Assembly: GCF_023856365.1 (NCBI RefSeq)
Contig: NC_064536.1
Span: 35,456,776-35,520,775 of the forward strand
Length of the DNA: 64,000 nucleotides
DNA from: Brienomyrus brachyistius
Lineage: Eukaryota > Chordata > Actinopteri > Osteoglossiformes > Mormyridae
Reading direction: 5' to 3'
Both the position numbers and the translations under genes were made by a program. Positions 1 through 23,827 of the stretch are shown here, in pieces (position 1 is the stretch's first letter; each line of letters begins with the position of its first letter). The notes under the pieces are model-generated. The model saw only the letters and a list, made by a program, of their open reading frames with translations, was not told the DNA's origin and did not search any database.

Positions 1-127
1 TAAAAACTGGCTTGCAGGTATTTTTCCACTAACTGTGTATGCAGGCTCCATGGGAAGGGGGGAGGCAGCCGTGCTGGGGCCCATTGTGTGTTACAGAAGT
101 AATATAGCTTATAACCAGTAACAGCAA

Positions 128-367
128 ATGTGGCAGACAGAGACAAAGACAGACAGTCAGTCAGTCAGACACACAGGCAGACAGACAATCAGACAGGCAG
201 ACAGACAGACAGACAGGGTGACAGACAGTCAGTTAGACACACAGGCAGACAGAGGACAGGCAGGCAGACAGACAGGCAGACAAACAGACAGACTGACAGT
301 CAGTCAGACAGACAGGCAGGCAGGCAGACACACAGGCAGACAGAGGACAGGCAGACAGACACACAGG

Positions 368-399
<32 letters not shown>

Positions 400-441
400 G
401 GACAGGCAGGCAGACAGATAGGCAGACAGACAGAGTGACAG
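128..441. repeat. (CAGA)n-rich simple repeat
   Basis: About 310 bp of CAGA/CAGG tetranucleotides with interspersed longer variants (AGAGGACAGGCAGG). Open frames on both strands come from the low-complexity composition and are not genes. It lies downstream of the last visible cnksr2 exon, within a cnksr2 intron if the gene continues leftward. Confidence 0.95.
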
Positions 442-12700
<12,259 letters not shown>

Positions 12701-12770
12701 TCTCCCTCTCTCTCTCAAATTCGTTTCTTCCTACCTCTCCTCTCTCTCTCGCTCCCTCCCTTGCGCTGTT

Positions 12771-15324
12771 AAATCCCCCCCCCCCCATTCTGTCTCTCTC
12801 CAAGTTCTCCCTCCATTATAGGCGCGACAGGCATAATGGTATTGTCAGAAATGCGGATATAATAAAAGAACAGTGAATGGTACACTGTGAGCGACATATT
12901 GGAACATGATCTCCATAAATAAGCGAACTGAAACCGGGCATCATTACAGTAGGAGCGGCAGCAGGAACCCCAGTGTCGCACTGTGCCCCTGTGCGGACTG
13001 TCCACCCCTGCGGGCTGCCTCAGATGGAAACTGATTTTTATACCCTCTCTGTATCTCCGGCAGGAGGGTTTATTCACATCAGGCTGGCGTTGAAATGCCG
13101 AAGGCTCGAGGCAGCGATTGGCTTTCTCTGTGTTATACCTGAAGCCTGGTGTGAAAAAAACTTACAGACTAGCCTGGCTAATGACACATAATATTTTTTA
13201 TTTTTTAGGAAATTTTTCTGGGGCTACAGAGACTCTCCAAAGACTGTACCCGGAATGGAAAACATCTGAATATTAAAGTAGAACATATGCGATAAACCAT
13301 AAAAAATTGCACGGCACCCTCAAGCTCAGTTTTGTATGTTTTGATGTCGGTACGTGAGTCTCAAGATAAGAATGAAGGTCAGTTATTTAAATATTAACGT
13401 GATTAAAAAGGATGCTGCGTCCTGATTTATAGACGTCCAGAAAGATATCCCCCTGCTGGCCGTACATGAGTACTACAAGCTACATTATAGCTTTTCGCAC
13501 AAGCACCGATCTCCTCTCCCGAGGTTGGACACTATAACCCTGACCACAGGAACACAGAGCCGCTTCCCCGTATGAAGCAAGAAGGCAGATCTACTGAAAA
13601 AAGCACAGCTTGACGCGAGGCATACGTGACATCACCAGAATCATAGCGTCAAACTCCATACCTCCTAAAGGGAGGGGCGTCCTCGTGTACCACTTTTAGA
13701 TGTGTCTTGGGTATTTATCGTCGATCCCTATCAGGCATTTCCATGCCAACCAGAGAAGGAGAGTTAATGGGGAGCAGCCAGGCATGCTGGGATTGCACTG
13801 GGAACTTGGGGTGGAGCAGCAGCATCGCAGTGTCAGGCTGCTGGACTGTTTCATTCATCTAGGGCACTGGAGAGACACAGAGTGCAATTTATTTCACGGC
13901 ACTGCTGTTACCGTAGTAACGCACTGTTTGGATACTGATGATGACTGTATTAGAGGTGATAATTATGTTGCAGTTGAAGTCACGGAGGTATTGTTGGTAT
14001 GGATGAGGTGCGTGTTTGCTTTAAGCCCAAGGGAGCACGCTACAGCTCCTCAGGCGCTACTTAGGACACTACAAACGAATTACCTGCCATTGTAGCCACA
14101 AGGGACGCTGCTAGCCTGAGTGTGCTGGCATGCGATCAGGGGCAGATGCCACCCTTGCTCACCGCCTGCTTCTAACCAGTCGGATTCATGACAACACAGA
14201 CGTTTCAGCTTCAGCTCTGCCATCTTCTCCGTGTTTCGGCGTGGATGAGTGCTGGGCTGACGACACCTTCAGCATGGACCTGCTGTCTTTCCCTGGGAAT
14301 ATATATGGATTTGTGATGATCAGGTACAGTAAAGCCAGCCTTCAGAGCTGGGGCAGGAACGGCTGTCTTCAAGCCAGGAGCCGCGGAACGCTCCCCAGTG
14401 AGGAGGGCCGGGGCCTGGGAGCCAGACTGGCGGGTAACGGGATGAATATGCTGACAGCAGGATGACATGATGGGGGCATCTTAAGCCTGCCTAAACAAAA
14501 GGAGCAGCGGGAGACATTTCCACAAGCCAAGCGGTGCTCAGCCCACCAGTGACACCAGGCTGCACATGAAGCCACAGGATGCAAGCCCACCGGCGGTTGC
14601 TATAGTAACAGGTGTGGTGACAGCTGCCAATAATGGCAGTATACTGTTTTGTGAAGAAATGGAAGGCTGCCAGGATTGACCTAAAACATCCTTTTGCATG
14701 GTTGTGGACAGTAAGCACTGTCACATGCACATGAATGAGGGCCCTGTGTACTCAGTACTTCAGCAAGAGTAAAAGAGTATCTTAAAAAAAAAGAACCTGA
14801 GTAGCAAGCTACTTTACGAAGTTTAAGAACCAGTTAACAAAGTTTGATAATCAAAAACACGTGTGACGGGCAGCAGCCTCATACACAGGAAAGAACAGCG
14901 TGAATTTTTATTGGGAAGGTTTAACTGGACAACAGCCTGTGCAGATACCGTATGAACTGTAGTGCGAATGTGGAAGACGAGGCTAGCAGCAGGAAGACGG
15001 TTCTGACTCCTCAGGGAAAACTGATGCTAGCATTGTCTAACATTACAATGTTAGAATATTAAGTGCTTATTTGTATAAATAAATGTGGGTATTAATAGTA
15101 ATTTTTCCTCTTAATCTTTGGTCCAATGTCTTAAAAAACATTGATAAAAAATTGAAGATGTTGCCTATAGTATAGGTATACTCTATGTTATTTTTATTCT
15201 TTAAACAAATACTATTATTGTTAACAATTTCCTGCTTTATGTTTCAACATACAGTATGTAATAAATAAATGGCCTATATGGTAAAAAAAAAAAAATTAGT
15301 CACACATATCTTTCCCTCCATTTT
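12771..15324. other. Intergenic, no gene recognised
   Basis: Between the cnksr2 promoter and the LINE cluster. Short frames (for example 13700-14095 and 14130-14465, plus strand) show no domain, start context or splice logic that would support a gene. AT-rich near 15040-15290, ending in a poly-A run at about 15283-15295. Confidence 0.5.
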
Positions 15325-16090
15325 CTGCTGCTTACCAGGTCGAGGGAGCAGTAGTCTAAGCAGGGATGCCCAGACCTCCCTCTCACTAGCAACCTACTCC
15401 AGCTCCTCCAGGAGAATATCAAGGCATTTCCTGGCCAGCCGAGGGATGTAATCTGCCCGGGGCCTCCTCCCGGTTGGACATGGCCAAAGTACCTCCCCAG
15501 GGAGGATTCAGAAGGCATCCGAGACAGATACCCGAACCCCCTCAGCTGGTTCCTTTTGATGCGGAGGAGCAGCGGCTCTACTCAGTGCTCCTCCTAAATG
15601 TCTGACTTCCTCAACCTGTCTCTAAGACAGCCCAGGCACCCTGCGGAGAAACTCATTTCAACCGCTTGTATTCGTGATCTCATTCTTTCAGTCACTACCC
15701 AGAGCTCAGCATAGACCTTATCAGAGAGGCTGAGGAGTGTGATCCCCTATTTTAAAGATTGGGACCACCACCCTAGCCTGCCAATCAAAAGGCTATGAAA
15801 TGTTGAAGAGATATGTCTTCCAAGACAGCCCAACAACATCAAGGGCTTTCAAGTACTCAGGGCGAATCTCATCCACCCCTAGAGCCTTACCACCAAAGAG
15901 TTTTTGACTACTTTTGTGACCTAGAGATGGGCAAGTCCCGCTCTGAGTCTGCCAGCTCCACTTTCTCCAAGGATGGTGTATCAGTGGGATTCAAGAGGTA
16001 CTCAAAATATTCTTTCCACTGCCTGATGATATCCCAAGTTGCGGTCAACTGTTTTGTGTCCCTGCTGTAAACAGCATGGGTGAAGTCCTA
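15325..16090 (-). mobile_element. Non-LTR retrotransposon (Rex/RTE-like), 3' end, internally deleted
   Basis: Minus-strand translation, with frameshifts and stops, gives blocks typical of a common fish LINE polyprotein. Examples are WKEYFEYLLNPTDTPSLEK near 15990, KALGVDEIRPEYLKALDVVG near 15850, and the C-terminal 'GHPCL/SLLRL' region near 15370. It ends at low coordinate with the AGCAGCAGAAAATGGA motif. The RT palm region is missing. Non-functional relic. Confidence 0.75.
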
Positions 16091-16109
16091 CATCCCCTCC
16101 CCTCCCCCG

Positions 16110-16722
16110 AATTACCTGGCGGTTTGCCGGAACCTTTTTGAGATTGACAGGCGGATCGGTGCGGCGTCAGACCAATGTATCTGGCGCTGCATTGGTCTGT
16201 CATGGTGAAGGAGCTGATCCAAAAGGCGAAGCTCTCGATTTACCAGTCGATCTACGTTCCTACCCTCATCTATGGTCATGAGCAATGGGTAGTGACCGAA
16301 AGAACAAGATTGTGGGTGCAAGCGGCCGAAATGAGTTTCCTCATCAGGGTGGCTGGGCTCTCCCTTAGAGATAGGGTGAGGAGCTCAGGCATTCGGGAGG
16401 GACTCAGAGTAGAGCAGCTGCTCCTCCGCATCGAGAGGAGCCAGATGAAGTGGCTCGGTCATTTGATTAGCATACCTCCTGGACGCCTCCCTGGTGAGAT
16501 GTTCTGGGCATGTCCCACTAGGAGGAGGCCCCGGGGAAGACTCAGGATACACTGGAGAGATTTTGTCTCTCGGCTGGCCTGGGAACGCCTCGGGATTCCC
16601 CCGGAGGAGTTGGACGAAGTGGCTGGGGTGAGGGAAGTCTGGGCTTCCCTGCTTAGACTGCAGCCCCCGCAACCCGACCAGGAAAAGCAACAGAAAATGG
16701 ATGGATGGATGGTTTGCAGTTA
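16110..16722 (+). mobile_element. Non-LTR retrotransposon (Rex/RTE-like), C-terminal 3' end
   Basis: A 182-codon open frame (16175-16723) encodes the end of a LINE reverse transcriptase: LIYGHEQWVVTERTR, FLIRVAGLSLRDRVRSS, WLGHLI, RRRPRGRLRIHWRDFVSRLA and PPEELDEVAGVREVWASLL. It is followed by the ATGGATGGATGG tail typical of these elements. The 5' portion is absent. It lies head-to-head with the minus-strand copy at 15325-16090, 3' ends pointing outward. Confidence 0.85.
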
Positions 16723-17007
16723 AGTCAGCAGTACGTCATAGTTTGAGCTGATGGTTTCAGAGAAAAAATGACACTGATGGGACGGCTGAAATACACTCGT
16801 GAGACACAAGTGACGTCATTAAAAGGTGAGCCACGTGTGACAATGTAGTAAGTAGCGAAATGATGCAGGCAAAAGTCATGGAGTAAAAGTACACATTTTT
16901 TCCCAGATATACTCAAGAAAGAGTACAAAGCATTCACGGTTTAAGAAGTTAAGTAAATTTTTTTCAAAAAGTTACTCAAGTAATGGGGTGAGTGTCGCAC
17001 ATTACTA

Positions 17008-17805
17008 CAGTAAGACCTCAGACATTCGCGAGGTTACATTCCAGAATCCGTCGCGAAGGAGGATGATTCGCGGATGTTTGGTAGAGTCACTAAAAATAAT
17101 ATGTGCTTATTTCTATAGTTTAAACCCTAAATATGCTCCCAAAGCACATTAATTTCATTTAAAAGTTAGCTTAATACATTACCTTTTAAAATAAACAAAT
17201 GTTTGATGCAAAAATAGAGTACAGTATCGCCTAATGGATATTTGTCACACTAGCACATTTACAGTACAGTATACAAATGTTACCCCTACTAATTCATAGA
17301 ACATGGCATTGGCTGCTGTTTTCTTCTGCATTCACAGTAAGATAAAATGAGTAGACGTACCCTTTCAGTGTTTATAGGAAATACGTTTCGAGAATGAAAC
17401 CCGGAATGCATTTGCTATGTACATTAGCACCATTCAAGAAAATTATAATTTTCGTGCGTTGAATTTACGTTAATGTGTACATGCAAAACAGTAATTATAT
17501 TATTTTTTTTATATTTATGTAACCATTAGTGTTCCTGTCACATATTGCCGGTGTTCTGACGAGTTGAGCTACCTATCGAGACGTGCTATCGAGCCTTTTT
17601 GCGCATGTGCAAAATTTTTCTTACCGATTTTACACCTAAAAGCACAAAAGCTTATAAATTACTATGAAAATAACAAACACTTGTTTAGGGTTTTTCAAGG
17701 ATTTCGCAGATGCGCGAAAAAATCGCGGGTGTAAATAAGTTTGGTTCCAATGAAATTTTCACGGATCTCTGAATTCGCGAATCACGAATGCACGAGGGTT
17801 TACTG
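17008..17805. mobile_element. Pogo/Tigger-like MITE, 798 bp
   Basis: Starts CAGTAAGACCTCAGACATTC; the reverse complement of its end is CAGTAAACCCTCGTGCATTC. Terminal repeats match at about 17 of the first 23 positions, then both ends continue with CGCGAA-rich subterminal sequence. TA dinucleotides flank both sides (17006-17007, 17806-17807). The interior is AT-rich with no transposase frame. TA duplications and these ends suggest the Tc1/mariner superfamily, pogo/Tigger group. Confidence 0.65.
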
Positions 17806-18390
17806 TACAAACTTCTGCCCATCGCACTGTAAAGGACAGTTATGGAGATGTCTGCCTAAAAACCAGGAGATGGAAGGGAGCTCCTCCCTTGTGGCATTAA
17901 TAAACACGCCCCACCTTCACCTGGCCCAAGCTGTCTTTCACCAGACAGACTGTGAAAACTGTCCGTTTGATGGAATTCTTCACCCCAAACCCCTCTGCTG
18001 GCGACAACACTGAGATCAGCTTTTTCCCAGACTCACAAGTGCATCATGAGGTCTAGACTGCGAATACGGAACTGTGGAAGACAGACTGAGAGCCTAAATT
18101 ATTCACATGAGGAGATTTTTATATATTCCAATGAATTTATTTCCTGTCATGGAGAGAGTGGGAGTGCTGGTAATGGGGGGTCATTGGCATGACTTTCGGA
18201 CCTGTTAGGAAACACCTTCCTGGTGATTGGGGCTGTGTAGAGACACTGTTGTACTAACAAGATGCATTCTCGCATCAATTTGTCCATTCTTAATTTAAAA
18301 TTTGCATTTATGTTTATTGGACACAGACAGAGAGACATTAGGGACAGACACGAGACAATGAGACCATAGACAGAGGCATGAAGGCAGTAA
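17806..18390. other. Intergenic, nothing recognised
   Basis: No gene or element supported. Confidence 0.5.
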
Positions 18391-18394
18391 GACC

Positions 18395-18575
18395 ATAGAC
18401 ACTGAAGTGGAGACAGTGAGACAACAGAGAAAGATGTGGAGACAGTGAGACAATAGAGAAAGATGTGGAAACAGTGAGACAATAAAGATGTGGAGACAGT
18501 GAGACAATAGAGAAAGATGTGGAAACAGTGAGACAATAGAGAAAGATGTGGAGACAGTGAGACAATAGAGACAGA
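18395..18575. repeat. ~30-bp minisatellite
   Basis: Units of the form GAGACAGTGAGACAATAGAG plus AAAGATGTG, repeated about six times. Frames through it are repeat artefacts. Confidence 0.9.
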
Positions 18576-20535
18576 ATCAGAAACAGTGTGACTGTGTGTC
18601 TCCCACCCACACCCTGCTTTCAGATCATTCTCCAAACTATTAAAAAGCCAGTGGATCCACGCCTACGATCCCAGACAAAGCAAGCTGGAAAGAACAGAGT
18701 CCTTATGCCATAATAACCAAAGGCATAGATTATTTACATTCTCTGCCAGCTCTGTAATGGGCTGCAAGTTTAGCCCCTGCCTTTGAGGGTGATTTCTGTA
18801 TTAAAAGAACACATGATCGATACTGCAATTTTACAGAAGCCAGCTGTGGGTCAGTCCTTCCTGACAGTGTTAATCTAGCTCCTTAGCAGACAATATCCTT
18901 CATGTGTCTCCAACAGAATGGAGACAATGTCATATGCATCATGAACTGGCAACTAGCTCACTGCTTGCCAATTTCATCTTATTACATCAGCAGGAGGTCT
19001 CTGTGCCAGTTTGTGCCTGTCTGCCTATCTATCTGTCTGCCTGTCTGTCTGAAGGTTGGTTTGGCCTATCTGTCCATTTGTGTCTGCCTGTCTCTCTGCC
19101 TGATGAGCTGGTTTGGCCTGTCCATCTGTACCTTTTAGCATGCACCTGTTGAACCACAGGGAGGACATCTACTACAGTTCCTCTAGGCAGCAGGTGGGAT
19201 CGACCATCTGCTTCGACAGGTACTGCAAATCCACTCCATAGACAGAGTCATTCCTTATAGTCACTACACTTCACTATCCCTGAGTGTCTTCATCCATCCC
19301 TCATCCCTGCAGAGCATGATGCCCCCGTCTGGCCACTCCCTGTGCTTTATGTGTGTGCGCCACACTGGAGGCACTGCCTGGCTCTCTCATAGTCATAGTG
19401 CATCACACATCTACCAATTTCGCCCAAGCAAAACTATCCTGACACAGTTACAACTCAGTGCCGATGTGGTGCAACTCCATTCAGCACCACTACTGCAGTT
19501 AATGGGAAGTCTCGGTTCAGAGTCAAATGCGGCTCATTAATGGCTTCCCCGACTGACCAACCCCCCCGCTGTCAGGGTGCGCTGTGATATAGAGGTAAGG
19601 CAGAAAGCACCACTCATAAGCAAGGCAGCAGGCAAGTCAGACCCAAAAACACAAGGGTTTGGGTTCAAGGGCCACAACCAGACTGGCAAAAGAACAACTC
19701 TGCGTAAGAAGGTTTGACTGAGGAATCGAATAAGGAAGAAGCACTTTTGAGAGACAAAAACCCTCAGCAAGCTCTCCCCCAGCTAAAGGCAGGTGGAGGT
19801 GGAAACATGAGGCTGTTTAGAACCCGTCCACATCACATGGACAGGCAATAATAAACCCAGAGGGGAGGGGTCTGTCCACACAACTGCCACACAGGTCAAT
19901 CAGGGAACTGCGGTCAAGTGTGGAGGAACACGAAGGTGGCAGGAAGTGTGTGAGTCTGCAAAGTGGTGTTAAATTCATCAGTTATAACCAGTCAAAAGGC
20001 TGCTGGGGGAAACCCAGAATGACTGCAGTTTTGTAAACAGTCCAAGATTATAAAATATGAAATGACAGCGTTTAAATATGTAATAGTGGTCGGCAAGTTA
20101 TGCAAATCTATAACAAAAGTACATAAATCATAAGAGTACATTACCACCCTCTGAAACCTTAAAGTTTATATAATGATCTCACATTGGATTCGTCATACTA
20201 AAGGGAAAGAGGGAGCCTTTCATTTATAAACCTGCTTTTGGATCTGAGGCCTGTAATTAGGATGATCTTATTGGCAGGGGAAGGGGCCTCCGCTTCACTG
20301 GGGGGGGGTGTCACATTCACCCATTTCGGTGTCCTTATCCTGTTATCATTAGATGGATTAAAACCATAGTTTTGTAAATACATTACTGTTGTCAGCTGCC
20401 AATACCACTATGAATAACAGGCCACAGTGGCCTGCAGAATCAACATGAAAGAGGCCCTTTAGTGGACAGCTGTAAGTGAACATTGGGGGTCATCCCTGTC
20501 TGCCCTGGCCGCACCCTCAAATACAGCCAGTCTAC
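18576..20535. other. Intergenic, nothing recognised
   Basis: Contains a short TCTG/CTGT-rich stretch near 19010-19110. No supported coding sequence. Confidence 0.5.
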
Positions 20536-21215
20536 TCTAAACAAGCCCCCAAAAGAAGGCCGTCTGCCCTGGCCCCACCCCCGGAAGACGGCCCCTTCTG
20601 CCCTGGCCCCACCCCCGAAAAACGGCCCGTCTGCCCTGGCCCCACCCCCAAATACAGCCCGTCTGCCCTGGCCCCACCCCCAAATACAGCCCATCTGCCC
20701 TGGCCCCACCCCCAAATACAGCCCATCTGCCCTGGCCCCACCCCCAAATACAGCCCATCTGCCCTGGCCCCACCCCCAAATACAGCCCATCTGCCCTGGC
20801 CCCACCCCCAAATACAGCCCATCCGCCCTGGCCCCACCCCCAAATACAGCCCATCCGCCCTGGCCCCACCCCCAAATACAGCCCATCCGCCCTGGCCCCA
20901 CCCCCAAATACAGCCCGTCTGCCCTGGCCCCACCCCCAAATACAGCCCGTCTGCCCTGGCCCCACCCCCAAATACAGCCCGTCCGCCCTGGCCCCACCCT
21001 CAAATACAGCCCATCTGCCCTGGCCCCACCCCCAAATACAGCCCATCTGCCCTGGCCCCACCCCCAAATACAGCCCATCTGCCCTGGCCCCACCCCCAAA
21101 TACAGCCCATCTGCCCTGGCCCCACCCCCAAATACAGCCCGTCCGCCCTGGCCCCACCCCGGAAAAACAGCCCCTCTGCCCTTACCCCACCCCCAAATAC
21201 AGCACATCAGCCTTG
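20536..21215. repeat. 32-bp C-rich minisatellite (~20 units)
   Basis: Units GCCCTGGCCCCACCCCCAAA plus TACAGCCCATCT recur every 32 bp with few substitutions (C/T and G/A at the last positions). Because 32 is not a multiple of three, all three frames on each strand read a repeating polypeptide. These long frames are not genes. Confidence 0.95.
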
Positions 21216-21540
21216 GACCCACCCCATTCCTGAAACATGGCAAAATGAAACATTTATAAGAGGAAGACAGACAGAAGGAAAATAGCAAAGAAGAGTGGAA
21301 CCAAAAAAAGAACAAGTGTCATGTTCCCCATCAATGATGAACAGCTCACCTGAATAGACCCTGACGTCCAGAACATTTCTAATGACGCAGAATCATTAAC
21401 TTCAAACAGTCTGGTAATTAAGCAATGCACTTCTAAAAAATTAGGACAAACCTGGGACAGAGGCAACATAGCTCTCTATTGCCCCCTAATGGTGAAAAGT
21501 TACTAAATCAAAAGGTCACCCTGCAGACCACAAAATAAAT

Positions 21541-21639
21541 CAGGGTTCCCTAGTGCTGACACAAACACACCCATTAAACCAGGAAATTTGCAGATTAAGA
21601 TGTGCTCAAACAAGGAAATCTGCAAACTAGGGAACCCTG
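21541..21639. mobile_element. ~99-bp MITE-like element (candidate)
   Basis: Ends CAGGGTTCCCTAG and CTAGGGAACCCTG are perfect 13-bp inverted repeats. Inner sequence is also partly symmetrical (AGGAAATTTGCAGATTAAG versus AAGGAAATCTGCAAAC, direct). Flanking octamers AAATAAAT and AGTAAATC share 6 of 8 bases, compatible with an old hAT duplication. Confidence 0.55.
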
Positions 21640-22159
21640 AAGTAAATCTTTACCACTGAACTGTGGTCAAGCAGCTGGTCCATACAAAAGTGACAAGGTA
21701 CACAATTAAGGAAGAACATGAGTTTTTCAATGTGAAGAGCCACTATAAGTGAGTGGCTCTTGCTGAAAATGCCATTTTTTAAAGCAGGATATAGCCAGAT
21801 AAATTAGTCACTGAGAACATCCATCAGGGGCCCAGCCTAAAAGCTCTGGTGGTCTCCTGCAGAAGGCAGAGCTCCATCCTAGGAAAGAGAGGAGCAGAAC
21901 CGCAGGAGGTGCTGCTGATCACATATTAAACTGTAGCAACCCCAGGGGGACATACAGCAATGAAATACATGGCAAGAATGACACAGCTGAGCCAACAAAG
22001 CAGAAACATGGTGGAGGAAAGACATCACCACTCAGGGGACATCAAGAGCTCAAGTCGAGTGGAGCGGGACCAGGGTGCAAGGGGACACAGTGAAAAGGGC
22101 AGCAGTACACCAAGGATTGAGGGCCTCAGGGGAAGGCGGCGAGGTGATCAGGAACACAC

Positions 22160-22495
22160 TGAGGATCAGGCGGAAGTCAACGAGGAGGGCAGGGATGCAC
22201 TGGGGATCAGGTGCAAGTCAGCGAGGAGGGCAGGGATCAGGCGGAAGTCAGCGAGGAGGGCAGGGATGCACTGGGGATCAAGTGCAAGTCAGTGAGGAGG
22301 GCAGAGATCAGGCGGAAGTCAGCGAGGAGGGCAGGGATGCACTGGGGACCAAGTGCAAGTCAGTGAGGAGGGCAGAGATCAGGCGGAAGTCAGCGAGGAG
22401 GGCAGGGATGCACTGGGGATCAGGTGCAAGTCAGCGAGGAGGGCAGGGATGCACTGGGGATCAGGTGCAAGTCAGTGAGGAGGGCAGGGACGCAG
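22160..22495. repeat. Minisatellite, ~41-bp and shorter units
   Basis: Units GTCAGCGAGGAGGGCAGGGA plus TGCACTGGGGATCAGGTGCAA alternate with a shorter GGCGGAAGTCAGCGAGGAGG type. The repeat-encoded frame (22075-22605) lacks gene features. Confidence 0.9.
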
Positions 22496-23147
22496 GAATA
22501 GGCTACACCATCTGGAAGGTATTAATCCATGCAATTTACAGCATGATCATTAAGCATCCAGCCCTTACAGTCAGCGAGTCAACAAACGGTGCAGCTGCTG
22601 CCTGAGACAGAATGGAGGGCAGCACCAGATGGAGGGGTGAAACCCCTCTGGCAATGATACTGAGATACACTAAGAACTAAGGCCCAGAGACAGGGGGGAA
22701 GCAGAAGAAGCCGCACCGAAATGCCACGGCAGGGAGGTGGAGTTGTTTGAATCAACATTAAACATAAATAAAATTCACTAAACATGAAAGAAGTGACAGG
22801 GATGAAACATGAAAGCAGTGGCAGAGTTTCCGAGCGACCAGAGCTGTAAACATCACACTGCGCACATGCAGTGTGGTGGATCTCTGTCAAACAGTGCAAT
22901 ACAGGCCGCCCTCAGGCTGCATGTGTCAGTGTCGCACTGCTGGACCTTCACCATGACCTGAAAGATGATCCAGTGGGCTGATATCCCCACCCCCCAAGGG
23001 CTGCTCTGTGTCTTCCTTTTTTGGCCATCAAATCCATAATAGGTTGACCCACAGCCAAATGGTCATGATCAGGCTCTGAGAGTGCTTAAAGACCCTATGC
23101 GTCACCATGACACAGACAGACAGGAAACAAACCTTTTAAAACGCAGA
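22496..23147. other. Intergenic, downstream of bclaf3
   Basis: No gene or element recognised. Confidence 0.5.
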
Positions 23148-23153
23148 TTTATT
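23148..23153 (-). terminator. bclaf3: Candidate bclaf3 polyadenylation signal
   Basis: AATAAA on the minus strand, 675 bp below the bclaf3 stop codon. It is the first canonical hexamer I noticed in the expected 3'UTR. Its use is inferred. Confidence 0.4.
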
Positions 23154-23827
23154 CAGGCCCGGATTCCCTGCAGTGCAGTTGAGAATAGACCACAAAACAG
23201 CTGGCAGCATAAAGCAGCAGACGTGTCAGTTACATGGCCTCCCAAAGTGACACTGCCCGCCTGCATGTCCATACTCAGAACCCCCCCACCGCAGTCCGGA
23301 CCGTATGTCTCAGACAGAACCAGGGAGGTACAATATAGGAATAACGCTTCCTTTGGATTTGGTGGGGCATACTGCTACACACAGAAGCAGCAGGGCCACA
23401 GGTCGCCCAGCGCCTCTACAAGCCTCACGCATCTTCATTTGCTGGAGTATCTTCATCTGTCCATCTCACCAATCGGTGACTGGAAGAGGGAGAGAGAGAA
23501 CATGCTTGGGCTCGGGGGAGAGCAAGCATCTCTCTGTCTCACACACAGAAACAGCCTCAGGGATACAAACATAAGGCGGGCACGAAGCTGCTCTGCAGCT
23601 GACCTTTGGCACTGTTTTCAGTCTGGCGCCAGCGTGGTCCAGGGCGGTTCTGAATGCGGCTTGATTTGCTCTGCGGACCGAAACCAGGTCTAGTGAATCC
23701 AAGCCGCGTCTCGGAGACACTCCCCTAGAGGGATACACAGCACATCAACGACATGAGTTGCTGCCCCCTATAGGAAGTAGATAATTAAAAGAAACTCCTA
23801 CTAATGTTCCCAGCAGCCCAAATTGCA

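Noticed and set aside
13700..14095. 131-codon plus-strand frame in the intergenic region
   Set aside because: No domain, no supporting splice sites or promoter, ordinary length for chance in this composition.
16175..16723. 182-codon open frame as a possible cellular gene
   Set aside because: Sequence blocks and the ATGGATGG tail identify a LINE reverse-transcriptase C-terminus, not a host gene.
20440..21315. Very long open frames on both strands (up to 291 codons)
   Set aside because: All frames are open because a 32-bp unit without stops repeats; composition is purely repetitive, with no conserved domain.
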